Assembly (NCBI RefSeq): GCF_003946085.1
Contig: NZ_RHOB01000006.1
Location: forward strand, 62,001 to 126,000
Source of the DNA: Levilactobacillus angrenensis
Lineage (GTDB): Bacteria > Bacillota > Bacilli > Lactobacillales > Lactobacillaceae
Direction: 5' to 3'
Length of the DNA stretch: 64,000 bases
The notes under the pieces were generated by a model. That model saw only the letters and a list, made by a program, of their open reading frames with translations, had not been told where the DNA came from and ran no database searches. Below are positions 51,953-59,949 of the stretch, piece after piece; position 1 is the first letter of the stretch, and each line of letters starts with the position of its first letter. The translations under genes and the position numbers were made by a program.

Positions 51953-53575
51953 ATGACGCGCTATGGACGTACAGGACAATTGGTGCGCTTAAATTTCCGT
52001 CGCGACCGCTTCCGAATTCTCATGTGGATTCTGATTCTCGCCGCTCTCATGGCCAGTGTGGCCTGGAAGTTTGAGGGAATTTACGGCACACCACGGGAAA
52101 TTAATGCCATTAAAGATACGCTAGCTAGCCCCGGCATCGTCGCCATGTTTGGTGCCTTTTCCTTTAAGGGACAGGTCACCACGGCCGAGATTTTTGCCAA
52201 CGAAATGTTACTCTTCATGGCTCTGATCCAAGTCGTCATGAACCTGGCATTGAGCGTTCACGCGACCCGGGCCGAGGAAGATCTCGGCATCACCGAGCTG
52301 GTCCGCGCGCACGCTGTGGGGACCACTGCGCCACTGCTAGCCGCCACGATTGAATTGGTTATCGTCAACGGTCTCTTGGGCATTCTCTACAGCGTCGGGC
52401 TGATGGCCGCTAACATGCCGGGGGCCACCACTGAGGGTAACTGGCTCATCGGCCTAGGCTTGGCCACGACCGGTCTACTATTTGGGATACTCGGGCTACT
52501 CACCGCCCAGGTTGCCGACCACGCTCCAAGCGCGACTGGCCTCGCCTACGCGGTCTTTGGTATTAGCTATTTGGCCCGAATGATTACGGACGTCCAACAT
52601 CCCCGGTTAACCTGGTGGTCGCCATTGGGCTGGGTCGAAAAACTCGCGCCCTACAACGATCCCCGTTGGTTGCCCGTCGGCTTGAGCTTACTACTGGCCT
52701 TCGTGCTCTTACAACTGGCGTTACTGGCCAATAGCCGCCGTGATATCGGGGCCGGGGCCATCACGACCCGTCCTGGCCGGGCGCAAGCTTCCGCGATGTT
52801 GCGGGGTCCCGCCACGCTGATTTGGCGGCGACAACGCAACGTTATCATCGCTTGGATCGTGGCAGTCATCATCTTTGGGGTGGCTTACGGCACGGTCTTC
52901 AACACGATTGGCGACATTCTCAAGACGAACCCGACGATGCAACAGGTCTTCGGCGCGGCTATGGTCCATGAGGCCAATCACAAGGTCCTATTGAGCTTCA
53001 CGTCCCTGCTCGCCATCGTCATGGCCGCCGTCGCCATCATCCCCGGCATGCAGTTGATTTTAAAACTTCACACCGACGAGACGCGGGGCTGGTTAGAGGC
53101 CCTTTATGCGCGACCACTCAGTCGGACCCACGTCCTCTTCAGTTACGTGGGCATCGCCTTTGTTACCAGCACGCTTGCATTTATCGGCGGCCTGGCCGGC
53201 ATCGTCGTGATGGGCGATGCTAGCCTGACTCACGTCAAGGACGGGATTAGCGCAACTGAATTTTGGCACGGCGTCGCGGCCCAACTCCCTGAGATCTGGG
53301 TCTTTCTCGCTCTAAGCGTCTTGCTGGTCGGCTGCTGGCCACGGTTGAAAACACTGAGCTGGTTATACCTAGCGTTGGGATTCATCAGCGTTTACATGGG
53401 GAGCTTACTGAAACTACCGGATTGGGTAAAAAATGTGACCCCCACTGGCTGGATGCCCCGCGTTCCCCAGCACGCCCTGGACTGGACGACTTTCAGTTGG
53501 ATGGTCGTCCTCGCCGTGGTGTTGATCCTAATTGGCTGGTTGGGCTACCGGCGGCGTGATTTACAGATGAGCTAA
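51953..53575 (+). CDS. ABC-2 exporter permease (polyketide-type exporter family)
   Basis: The 540-residue permease has twelve hydrophobic segments in two homologous halves, as in ABC exporters annotated as polyketide or antibiotic exporters. NAIKDTLASPGIVAMFGA and AEEDLGITELVRAHAVG in the first half and DETRGWLEALYARPLSRTHV in the second are the cytosolic loops expected to meet the ATPase. AAAGGAG precedes the ATG at 51953; the frame upstream of it lies within the ATPase gene and is not used. Confidence 0.9.
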   Translation: MTRYGRTGQLVRLNFRRDRFRILMWILILAALMASVAWKFEGIYGTPREINAIKDTLASPGIVAMFGAFSFKGQVTTAEIFANEMLLFMALIQVVMNLALSVHATRAEEDLGITELVRAHAVGTTAPLLAATIELVIVNGLLGILYSVGLMAANMPGATTEGNWLIGLGLATTGLLFGILGLLTAQVADHAPSATGLAYAVFGISYLARMITDVQHPRLTWWSPLGWVEKLAPYNDPRWLPVGLSLLLAFVLLQLALLANSRRDIGAGAITTRPGRAQASAMLRGPATLIWRRQRNVIIAWIVAVIIFGVAYGTVFNTIGDILKTNPTMQQVFGAAMVHEANHKVLLSFTSLLAIVMAAVAIIPGMQLILKLHTDETRGWLEALYARPLSRTHVLFSYVGIAFVTSTLAFIGGLAGIVVMGDASLTHVKDGISATEFWHGVAAQLPEIWVFLALSVLLVGCWPRLKTLSWLYLALGFISVYMGSLLKLPDWVKNVTPTGWMPRVPQHALDWTTFSWMVVLAVVLILIGWLGYRRRDLQMS

Positions 53576-53583
53576 CTTTAAAG

Positions 53584-53621
53584 AAAAAACGAGGCTGGAC
53601 GATTACGCTAGCCTCGTTTTT
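53584..53621 (+). terminator. Terminator of the ABC exporter operon
   Basis: AAAAAACGAGGCT pairs with AGCCTCGTTTTTT. Confidence 0.92.
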
Positions 53622-53847
53622 TCAGTTTACTTGATTTTTGACCAAGTTGCAACAGTTAACTATCCATAACGTTATCAACATTTTATCATCGCTTTATTTA
53701 TCAAAACAACTGTCTGGACGCCATCATTTTTAGTTCAATTGGTTAACCCCTAAGCGACCAACTAAATTAATTAGATATCACTCGCAATTCGGCTAAACAT
53801 CAGGTATGCTATAGATACGTTGGCTCCCCCAGCCATTTAGACGTAAA
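53622..53847. other. AT-rich gene-free stretch
   Basis: No ORF, repeat or clear promoter pair was found. TATGCTATAGA at 53806-53816 could be an isolated -10. Confidence 0.4.
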
Positions 53848-53892
53848 CAAAACCGCACCCCCTCGGTTCAACCGAAGAGGTGCGGTTACGTT
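53848..53892 (-). terminator. Terminator of the 3D-domain gene
   Basis: AACCGCACC and GGTGCGGTT pair, with inner CTCGGTT/AACCGAAGAG; TTTTG follows on the minus strand. Confidence 0.85.
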
Positions 53893-53904
53893 TATCCTCG
53901 ACCG

Positions 53905-54396
53905 CTACTGCAGGACCACGTCATAGTGGTTGCCCGTAATGGCCGTCCCGCGGTCATGCACGACGCCCATGCCTAAGGGGGTCATGATCTTGGTGCCAAA
54001 GGGAATATTTGCGGGGGCCGCAACGACCCGATACCCATTGGGATCCAACCCGTTGGCGCTGATTTGCGTACCGTCAGCGGTCAGGCTACCTGAATAATAC
54101 GTCCATTTATTGCCATTGAGATAGACGACGCCTTGCTGTTCAAACTGCGCGGCGGTAATCGTTGCCCCGGTGGCGTTGTTGCTAGTTGCGGAACTCGTGG
54201 TGCTGGTCGAATTGGCCGCCGGTGTGCTCAGACTGACGGTTGAAGCTGCGTAAGTGCTCGCTTGTGGTTGTTGGTATTGGGTGTTTTGCGCCGAACCGCG
54301 CAATGCGTGAGCACTGGCATTGACGCCGGAAAGACCGATGCCGGCGGCGAAAACCGCAACGGCGCTGAAGGTGGTAATAATTACTTTTCTAATCAT
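53905..54396 (-). CDS. Secreted 3D-domain (RlpA-like double-psi barrel) protein
   Basis: The 163-residue protein has a signal peptide (about 1-30, cleavage after ASA), a Ser/Thr/Ala-rich linker (about 35-80) and a C-terminal domain where RVVAAPANIPFGTKIMTPLG, VHDRGTAITGNHYDV resemble the 3D domain named after its aspartates. Such domains occur in wall-active proteins (MltA/RpfB relatives). Of the three usual Asp, those in HDRG and HYDV are visible. It may bind or cut peptidoglycan; activity unproven. Confidence 0.8.
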   Translation of the reverse strand: MIRKVIITTFSAVAVFAAGIGLSGVNASAHALRGSAQNTQYQQPQASTYAASTVSLSTPAANSTSTTSSATSNNATGATITAAQFEQQGVVYLNGNKWTYYSGSLTADGTQISANGLDPNGYRVVAAPANIPFGTKIMTPLGMGVVHDRGTAITGNHYDVVLQ

Positions 54397-54632
54397 CGAA
54401 TGGTTCCTCCCTTTTGATTGACCCTAGCATACCGCCGCGATATCTCAACGTCGTTAGCAATACGTTACCACTCAATTAAAGAATGCCGGCTTTCATGACA
54501 AATTGTCACGGTCTTTACCTAACTGACATAGTGGTCAAGAAAGGGTTAAGCCCCCAATTAAGGTCCCCTTAACATGGTGATGCTACGGTATAATGAAGGC
54601 AACTTATCGGCTTTTTTGAGGAGGGTCCATCG

Positions 54633-55430
54633 ATGCAATTACATTATGATTTACGCGGCCAAGGCAGTCCCATCGTCTTCATTCACGGTGCCGCCATCGA
54701 CCACGACGCCATGGTTCAGTGGTTTGAGCCGCTCATGGCTGATCAGCCGCACACTCGGCTTTATCTCGACTTACCAGGCATGGGGCAAACGCCCGCCTTA
54801 CCACCCGACCAAACGGACAGTAACCACGTCTTAGCCGCGATTCAAGAAACCATCCACGCCGTTTTGGGCACGCAGCCTTACACCATCGTCGGCTATTCCT
54901 ACGGCGGCTACCTGGCGTTGGGTCTGGCTTTTCAGCAGCCCGAACGCGTACAGCGGCTCTTCTTGGTCTGCCCAACGCTCACCGGTGTCAAAAGTGAGCG
55001 TCACGTGGCGCCCCACCGGGTCATCACGACCACGCCAATTGATGTGACGACCAATGCGGACTACTTTGCCAACTATCAAAAGGTCACAGTCGTGCAAACG
55101 CCGGCGACCTGGCAAGCCTTTCAAACACAGGTCATTCCCGGCATCCGCCGCACTGATCTCGCCGCCTTACACCAGCTCCACCGCGACCACGGTCAACACT
55201 ACCGCCTGACCTTTGAAACGGACCTCAAGGCCACCCGCTTTACCCAACCAATCACCCTGCTGTCCGGCCGCCATGATGTCACGATTGGGTACACCGACCA
55301 TCTGGCTTTCATGGCCAACCAACCAAATGGCTCTCTGGGACTCCTCGCCGACGCCGGCCACAATCTGCCCATCGACCAGTACGGCATGATGGCTGCTTAT
55401 TTCCAGCATTTTCTCACCACATTCGCCTAA
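54633..55430 (+). CDS. Alpha/beta-fold hydrolase
   Basis: The 265-residue protein has the oxyanion motif VFIHGAAIDHD, the nucleophile elbow VGYSYGGYLAL, acid in LSGRHDVTIGY and base in DAGHNLPID. No signal peptide. Similar cytosolic hydrolases act on esters or lactones; the substrate cannot be read. GAGGAGGG precedes the ATG. Single gene with its own terminator. Confidence 0.88.
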   Translation: MQLHYDLRGQGSPIVFIHGAAIDHDAMVQWFEPLMADQPHTRLYLDLPGMGQTPALPPDQTDSNHVLAAIQETIHAVLGTQPYTIVGYSYGGYLALGLAFQQPERVQRLFLVCPTLTGVKSERHVAPHRVITTTPIDVTTNADYFANYQKVTVVQTPATWQAFQTQVIPGIRRTDLAALHQLHRDHGQHYRLTFETDLKATRFTQPITLLSGRHDVTIGYTDHLAFMANQPNGSLGLLADAGHNLPIDQYGMMAAYFQHFLTTFA

Positions 55431-55466
55431 AAAAAGTCTGGGACCAAAACATCCCAGACTTTTGTG
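55431..55466. terminator. Bidirectional terminator between hydrolase and ackA
   Basis: AAAAGTCTGGGA pairs with TCCCAGACTTTT; U-runs occur on both sides, so it can serve both convergent genes. Confidence 0.88.
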
Positions 55467-55516
55467 CTCTTATTTAAATGGCCGAAACATCCGCCCTAAG
55501 GCAGCCAGTCTCGCTT

Positions 55517-56704
55517 TTATTTAGTCAACCGCGCGACATCCCGCACGATCATTAATTCTTCATTCGTTGGGACGACCAGCACTTGAACCTTACTGCCGTC
55601 GGGACTAACGATGTGTTCCTCGCCTCTGAAATCATTCTTGGCGGGGTCGATGGCGATGCCAAAGTAGTTCAGCTTGTCTGCCACGGCTTGGCGCATGTCC
55701 ACACCGTTTTCACCGGAACCCGCCGTGAAGACGATGGCGTCGACACCACCTAATTCAGCGATGTAACTGCCGACGTAGCTCACGACCCGGTCGACAAACA
55801 TCTGGAGTGCCAGCTTGGACTTGGGCCGTTCGTCTTGGGTCTTTTCCAAGTCCCGTTGGTCAGGTGACAGTTCGGAAATACCCAGCAGGCCAGACTTGTG
55901 ATTCAAAATGTCGATCATTTCTGGCATGGTCTTGTGTAGCTTTTCAGCTAAGAAGGCCACCAGCGAAACGTCGATATCGCCGGACCGCGTGCCCATCATG
56001 ACCCCCGCCAGCGGCGTAAAGCCCATGGACGTGTCCAGTGCGTGACCGTGGTCAAAGGCCGTGATGGACGACCCCGAACCCAGGTGCAACGTGATCAGCT
56101 TCAAATCGGCTAACGGCTTGCCTAAGATTTCAGCCGTCCGGTGGGCCACGTAGCGGTGACTGGTACCGTGGGCCCCGTATTTCCGGGCACCCAACTTATC
56201 ATAATATTCATAAGGAATGCTGTACATATAGTTGACTGCTGGCATTTCCGTGTAAAGCGACGTGTCAAAGACCGCGACCTGCTTGGCCTCTGGCAAGAGT
56301 TGCTGGAAGACCTCAATATAGTAAGCCTGAACGGGATTATGTAATGGTGCGTAATCCTTGAGTTCCTTGATCTGCTTCAACACGATGGGCGTGATCACGG
56401 CGGAGTCCTTGAAGACTTCCCCGCCGGCAACGACCCGGTGGCCCACACCCGTGATTTCACTCAGGTGCTTAACGATGCCATAAGACTTCAGCCGCGTCAG
56501 TACCATGGCTGCCGCCAACTTATTGGTGATATTGTCCTGTGTATCAGTAATTTTCTTACCATTGGGTAGCTTGACCTTGAAAATGGACCCCGGTAGATTC
56601 AACCGGTCAACCATCCCTGAGGCAATCACCGTCTCCTCTGGCATGGAAAATAACTTCCACTTCAATGTTGAGCTTCCTGCGTTAATTGCTAATGTCTTTG
56701 CCAT
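55517..56704 (-). CDS. ackA: Acetate kinase
   Basis: The 395-residue enzyme makes ATP and acetate from acetyl-phosphate, the product of phosphoketolase. It starts MAKTLAINAGSSTLKWKLF (phosphate-binding NAGSSS-type motif), and shows VGHRVVAGGE, FDTSLYTEMP, YGAHGTSHRYVA, HLGSGSSITAFDHGHALDTS and FTAGSGENG, all expected signatures. GGGAGG precedes the ATG at 56704; an upstream in-frame start lies inside that site. A cre site overlaps its promoter. Confidence 0.97.
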   Translation of the reverse strand: MAKTLAINAGSSTLKWKLFSMPEETVIASGMVDRLNLPGSIFKVKLPNGKKITDTQDNITNKLAAAMVLTRLKSYGIVKHLSEITGVGHRVVAGGEVFKDSAVITPIVLKQIKELKDYAPLHNPVQAYYIEVFQQLLPEAKQVAVFDTSLYTEMPAVNYMYSIPYEYYDKLGARKYGAHGTSHRYVAHRTAEILGKPLADLKLITLHLGSGSSITAFDHGHALDTSMGFTPLAGVMMGTRSGDIDVSLVAFLAEKLHKTMPEMIDILNHKSGLLGISELSPDQRDLEKTQDERPKSKLALQMFVDRVVSYVGSYIAELGGVDAIVFTAGSGENGVDMRQAVADKLNYFGIAIDPAKNDFRGEEHIVSPDGSKVQVLVVPTNEELMIVRDVARLTK

Positions 56705-56742
56705 CGTCCTGATCCTCCCAATCATTTTCTCGGTTACTTCCC

Positions 56743-56771
56743 AGTTTAAATGATTTTGTAACCGCTTTCAA
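56743..56771 (-). promoter_or_regulatory. ackA promoter with cre site (CcpA)
   Basis: On the minus strand TTGAAA and TAAACT are 17 bp apart. TGAAAGCGGTTACA (56757-56770) matches cre TGNNANCGNTNNCA in full and overlaps the -35. In Bacillus the ackA cre lies further upstream and activates; this position suits repression instead. Confidence 0.8.
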
Positions 56772-56823
56772 GAAAAGATTGGCTTTCTGTGAGAATTTTT
56801 AGGGTCGGCTTCCAGTCCCAGCA

Positions 56824-56856
56824 TGCAAAAAAGCCACGACCGCAGCCGTGACTCAT
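56824..56856 (-). terminator. Terminator of the small Apf-like gene
   Basis: On the minus strand AGTCACG pairs with CGTGGCT, followed by six U. Confidence 0.85.
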
Positions 56857-56877
56857 TTCATCATCTGATTAAATTAG

Positions 56878-57231
56878 CTAGAACCAGCCATACCCCAACC
56901 AATGACGCTTGGCTTTGACCCAAGAACCGTAGCGGTTGTGCGCATAACGATCCGCGGTCTTTTCTTGGTTGGCTTTACTGTAGTCACCCTTCAACATGGA
57001 AATGGTCAGTTGGTACTTACCATAGTACCGACCGTTTCTGGCGCGGTAATTGCCACCAGATTCCTTGACGGCGATCCAGGCCTTGGCCCGCTTTTCTTTC
57101 TTGGACAGCGTGCTCGTGTAGGTCACACTGGCTTCGGCCGTCGTTGCGGGGGTGATGACTGAGGACACACTAGGAAGGGCCATTGCAATGACCATCACGA
57201 TTAACATGAAAACGGTTTTTACTTTCAACAA
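56878..57231 (-). CDS. Small secreted Apf-like transglycosylase-domain protein without LysM
   Basis: The 117-residue protein has a signal peptide (about 1-34, EASV) and directly the C-terminal domain shared with aggregation-promoting factors: AKAWIAVKESGGNYRARNGR, YYGKYQL and NRYGSWVKAKRHWLGYGWF. The Glu in KESGG corresponds to the catalytic Glu of lysozyme-like folds. It lacks the LysM and linker of its two neighbours and its domain is more basic. Three family members follow one another here, each with its own terminator. Confidence 0.85.
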   Translation of the reverse strand: MLKVKTVFMLIVMVIAMALPSVSSVITPATTAEASVTYTSTLSKKEKRAKAWIAVKESGGNYRARNGRYYGKYQLTISMLKGDYSKANQEKTADRYAHNRYGSWVKAKRHWLGYGWF

Positions 57232-57373
57232 CGAGCCCTCCTAATGAATTTGTTAAGAATATCATAACGTTTTTAAGTTACAGCCAGATTGTCCGTATGT
57301 TACAAACTTGTAACGGGGTCCACCATTTCTGGTAACCTGGTGTAACAATATGTCGCTACGGCCCGGTCTAGAC

Positions 57374-57420
57374 ACGAAAAAGGATGGCCAGCAATCTTTC
57401 ACTGGACCATCCATTTTTCT
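57374..57420 (-). terminator. Terminator of the first LysM-Apf gene
   Basis: GGATGGTCCAG pairs with CTGGCCATCC on the minus strand, followed by TTTTT. Confidence 0.88.
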
Positions 57421-57443
57421 AAGATTTATTTGGTTAAACTGGT

Positions 57444-58088
57444 TTAGTACCAGCCGTTTGCTTGCCAGAAAGACTTGGCAGCAGACCATGAGCCATAACG
57501 GGAAGCAACATATGAGTTCGCAACCTTTTCTTGGTTAGCGGCTGAGTAGTCACCGTTCAGGTAAGACTTGCTCAATTGGTACTTACCGTAGTAGTTACCG
57601 TTCGTAGCGGTGTAAGAGCCACCAGATTCCTTGTTGGCAATCCAAGCCTTCGCTGAAGAGCTAGAGCCACTCGTGGACGTCGATGCCGTAGAAGCGTTGC
57701 TAGTCGTCCCAGTTGAGGTGCTGGCCTGGTTGCTGTACGTGTTCGTGTTAGTATTGGCCGTGTTAGCCGTGTAGTTCGTGTTATTAGTCGTTTGCGTCGT
57801 GGATTGGCTAGGCGTCGTCGTAGCGCTAGTCGTAGTCGTTGAGGCACTCGTGGCGTTAGGAATCTCTAAGGATTCGCCCACATAAATCAAGTTAACATTC
57901 TTTAAGTTGTTGGCTTGTTCGATAGCAGAAATGCTGGAGTTGTATTGGTTAGCGATTTTAGCAACCGTGTCTCCCGACTTCACCGTTACCCGGACGTCGG
58001 CGTTAGCGGAAGTAGTCCCGGCGAAGATGCCGGCACCTAAGATGGCTGCAGTTCCTAAAGTAGTGATGAAAGCTTTTTTGATATTCAT
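57444..58088 (-). CDS. LysM-containing aggregation-promoting-factor-like surface protein
   Basis: The 214-residue protein has a signal peptide (about 1-30, ANA), one LysM wall-binding domain (about 32-76: VTVKSGDTVAKIANQYNSSI, LIYVGESLEIP), a Ser/Thr/Asn linker (about 80-145) and the Apf C-terminal domain (about 148-214: AKAWIANKESGGSY, YYGKYQLSKSYLNGDYSAAN). Apf proteins affect cell shape and adhesion in lactobacilli. Highly expressed codon use. RBS GGAGG lies about ten bases before the ATG. Confidence 0.9.
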   Translation of the reverse strand: MNIKKAFITTLGTAAILGAGIFAGTTSANADVRVTVKSGDTVAKIANQYNSSISAIEQANNLKNVNLIYVGESLEIPNATSASTTTTSATTTPSQSTTQTTNNTNYTANTANTNTNTYSNQASTSTGTTSNASTASTSTSGSSSSAKAWIANKESGGSYTATNGNYYGKYQLSKSYLNGDYSAANQEKVANSYVASRYGSWSAAKSFWQANGWY

Positions 58089-58364
58089 ATAAATGAATGT
58101 CCTCCTTTTGATTAGTGAATCTGTCTATCAATTACTTAACGAGACCTATCATAACCCGCGGAGGTTACACCGCGATTGTTCCTGAGTTACACCCACGTTA
58201 AGAAATACTAGCTTAAATGACAAAGCGTAATGTGGTTAATCCGGTTGCAACATTAACCGGGTTTTCGGTTCTTACGTTGCACGGGTGTGACGGCAACCAC
58301 GGTACTGCAACGTTGCTCGCAAATAGAATCTGGCTGACAACGTTTTGTGGCGCGGATTATAATC

Positions 58365-58643
58365 TAAAGGTTGAAAGCCGAAAGTCAGCTAGAAGCATTA
58401 GCCTCACACGACTTCTCGCGTTAAGCCTAGTCGTTTACAACTTTATAGTTCGATCTGGCCGCCTACCGTCCGCCAACTATGGGTTGGGACGCGGTGGGCG
58501 GACCTGAAGACCGCTCCTCAGGCTGGAGGTGTTCCCCGTAGCAGGCGGAACCCTGGCCGACGTAGGTCTTGGTTTCACTAGTTTTAGTGGACAGAACACT
58601 GTCGTTCCGGGAACTACCGCTTTGATGTTACTTTCAATCTTTA
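58365..58643 (-). repeat. Interspersed inverted-repeat element, 279-bp deletion derivative (copy 12)
   Basis: Both termini are kept: TAAAGGTTGAAAG at 58365-58377 and CTTTCAATCTTTA at 58631-58643 (12 of 13 paired). Inside, leftward right-end sequence (GGCCGCCTACCGTCCGCCAA, GGACGCGGTGGGCGGAC) is joined directly to left-end sequence (CCTCAGGCTGGAGGTGTTCC, TGGTTTCACTAGTTTTAGTG). More than half of the complete element is missing, yet both ends survive. It separates the two LysM-Apf paralogues. Confidence 0.88.
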
Positions 58644-58652
58644 GTTGGCCAA

Positions 58653-58690
58653 CAAAAAACGCCCGCGGACCTGCATCCGGGGGCGTTACT
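58653..58690 (-). terminator. Terminator of the second LysM-Apf gene
   Basis: On the minus strand ACGCCCCCGGAT pairs with GTCCGCGGGCGT, followed by TTTTT. Confidence 0.88.
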
Positions 58691-58735
58691 TGATTTTAAA
58701 CGTAAATTAGTTGGCTTATCTAAAAGTTGGTAGGT

Positions 58736-59359
58736 TTAGTACCAGCCGTTTGCTTGCCAGAAAGATTGGGCAGCAGACCATGAGCCGTAACGGGAAGCGA
58801 CGTATGAGTTCGCAACCTTTTCTTGGTTAGCAGCTGAGTAGTCACCGTTCAAGTAAGAAGAGCTCAGTTGGTACTTACCAATGTATTGGCCGTTAGTAGC
58901 TGAGTATGAACCGCCAGATTCCTTGTTAGCGATCCAAGCTTTGGCACTAGCTTCGGAACCAGACACACCAGTTGAAGCAGAGTTGCTGCTTGATTGGGTG
59001 TTGTTGGTCGTCGTTGCTTGGTTAGTGGTTGCTTGACTAGTCGTGGATTGGCTAGCTTGGTTGTTCGTAGACGTGTAGTTTTGGCTAGCAACGCTAGAAC
59101 TGTTAGTCGTCGCCGTCTTCGTGCTGGTTGGCACGTTCAAGGTTTGACCCACGTAGATCAAGTTGCTGTTGCTCAAACTGTTGGCACTTTCGATGGCACT
59201 AACGGATGAACCGTATTGGTTAGCTAATGACCAAACAGAATCCCCCTGCTTGACCGTAACATTAGTGTCGGCGTTGGCCGTGACGTTGGTGGCGAACAGG
59301 CCGGCACCGACAACGGCAACCGTACCCAAAGTATTAACTAAAGCTTTTTTGATATTCAT
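58736..59359 (-). CDS. LysM-containing aggregation-promoting-factor-like surface protein (paralogue)
   Basis: The 207-residue protein has the same plan as the 57444 gene: signal peptide (1-30), LysM (about 32-76: VTVKQGDSVWSLANQYGSSV), Ser/Thr/Gln linker, and a C-terminal domain nearly identical to its neighbour (NQEKVANSYVASRYGSWSAA). The linkers differ fully. A tandem duplication is the simplest origin. GGAGG precedes the ATG. Confidence 0.9.
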   Translation of the reverse strand: MNIKKALVNTLGTVAVVGAGLFATNVTANADTNVTVKQGDSVWSLANQYGSSVSAIESANSLSNSNLIYVGQTLNVPTSTKTATTNSSSVASQNYTSTNNQASQSTTSQATTNQATTTNNTQSSSNSASTGVSGSEASAKAWIANKESGGSYSATNGQYIGKYQLSSSYLNGDYSAANQEKVANSYVASRYGSWSAAQSFWQANGWY

Positions 59360-59866
59360 GATAAATGAATGTCCTCCTTTGTTTGCTTAACGGGTATTAG
59401 AATAACTGATGGTTGTGTCAGTTAGGTTGGGGTTACGTTACGCCCGCATTAAGAAAAATATTACAGTATGACAATCTGTAATATTTGTAACGGGTTTGTT
59501 ATATAAAACGCTTTTCTAGCCCAATTTTTACCCATTTTGGCGCAAACGACCGGGATTTTTCGGTGCTTTTTGCACGAAAAATCCCGAAAAACTTGTCATT
59601 TTTCATGAAAATTTGATGAAAATCAGCCGAATTTGCGCGGATTTTATGGTTGCAATCGTTAATAGTTAAGTAAAATCGGCCGAAATTTCTGTCGATTTTG
59701 CCTAAAACCACCAATGATTAGCTTGCCCAATGCTCAGCCCCCATCATCATTTACGCTTAATTACCGCTATAATATAGTAGAAACCGGCATTTTTCAGGGG
59801 ACCAATCCCCACTGAACCCACGCCAGTAGCCGGATTGACCCATTAACTCACCCGAAATCACCACAA
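59360..59866. other. Gene-free stretch with a strong hairpin
   Basis: The first 100 bp serve as the leader and promoter region of the LysM-Apf gene. GGGATTTTTCG at 59552 pairs perfectly with CGAAAAATCCC about 12 bases later. AAAATC-led tetranucleotide-like repeats occur up to 59700. On the plus strand TATAAT at 59769-59774 is followed by a structured stretch (TTCAGGGG/CCCCACTGAA), but no good -35 exists. Confidence 0.45.
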
Positions 59867-59916
59867 GAAAAACTAGGCCAGCCTCCCCGGGTAAAGGGAA
59901 ACTGACCTAGTTTTAA
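59867..59916 (-). terminator. Terminator of adhE
   Basis: AAAACTAGG and CCTAGTTTT pair, with inner CAG/CTG; the minus-strand side is followed by TTTTC. It may be bidirectional. Confidence 0.8.
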
Positions 59917-59949
59917 CGAGAGTTGGGCTATGAATACTAGCGAGATGCG

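Noticed and set aside
59499-59714. 71-codon leftward open frame
   Set aside because: It has no ribosome-binding site, contains a perfect hairpin and AAAATC-type repeats, and its composition resembles non-coding AT-rich DNA.
59769-59916. Rightward small RNA between the Apf and adhE regions
   Set aside because: TATAAT is present but no acceptable -35; the structure can be explained by the adhE terminator and nearby hairpins.
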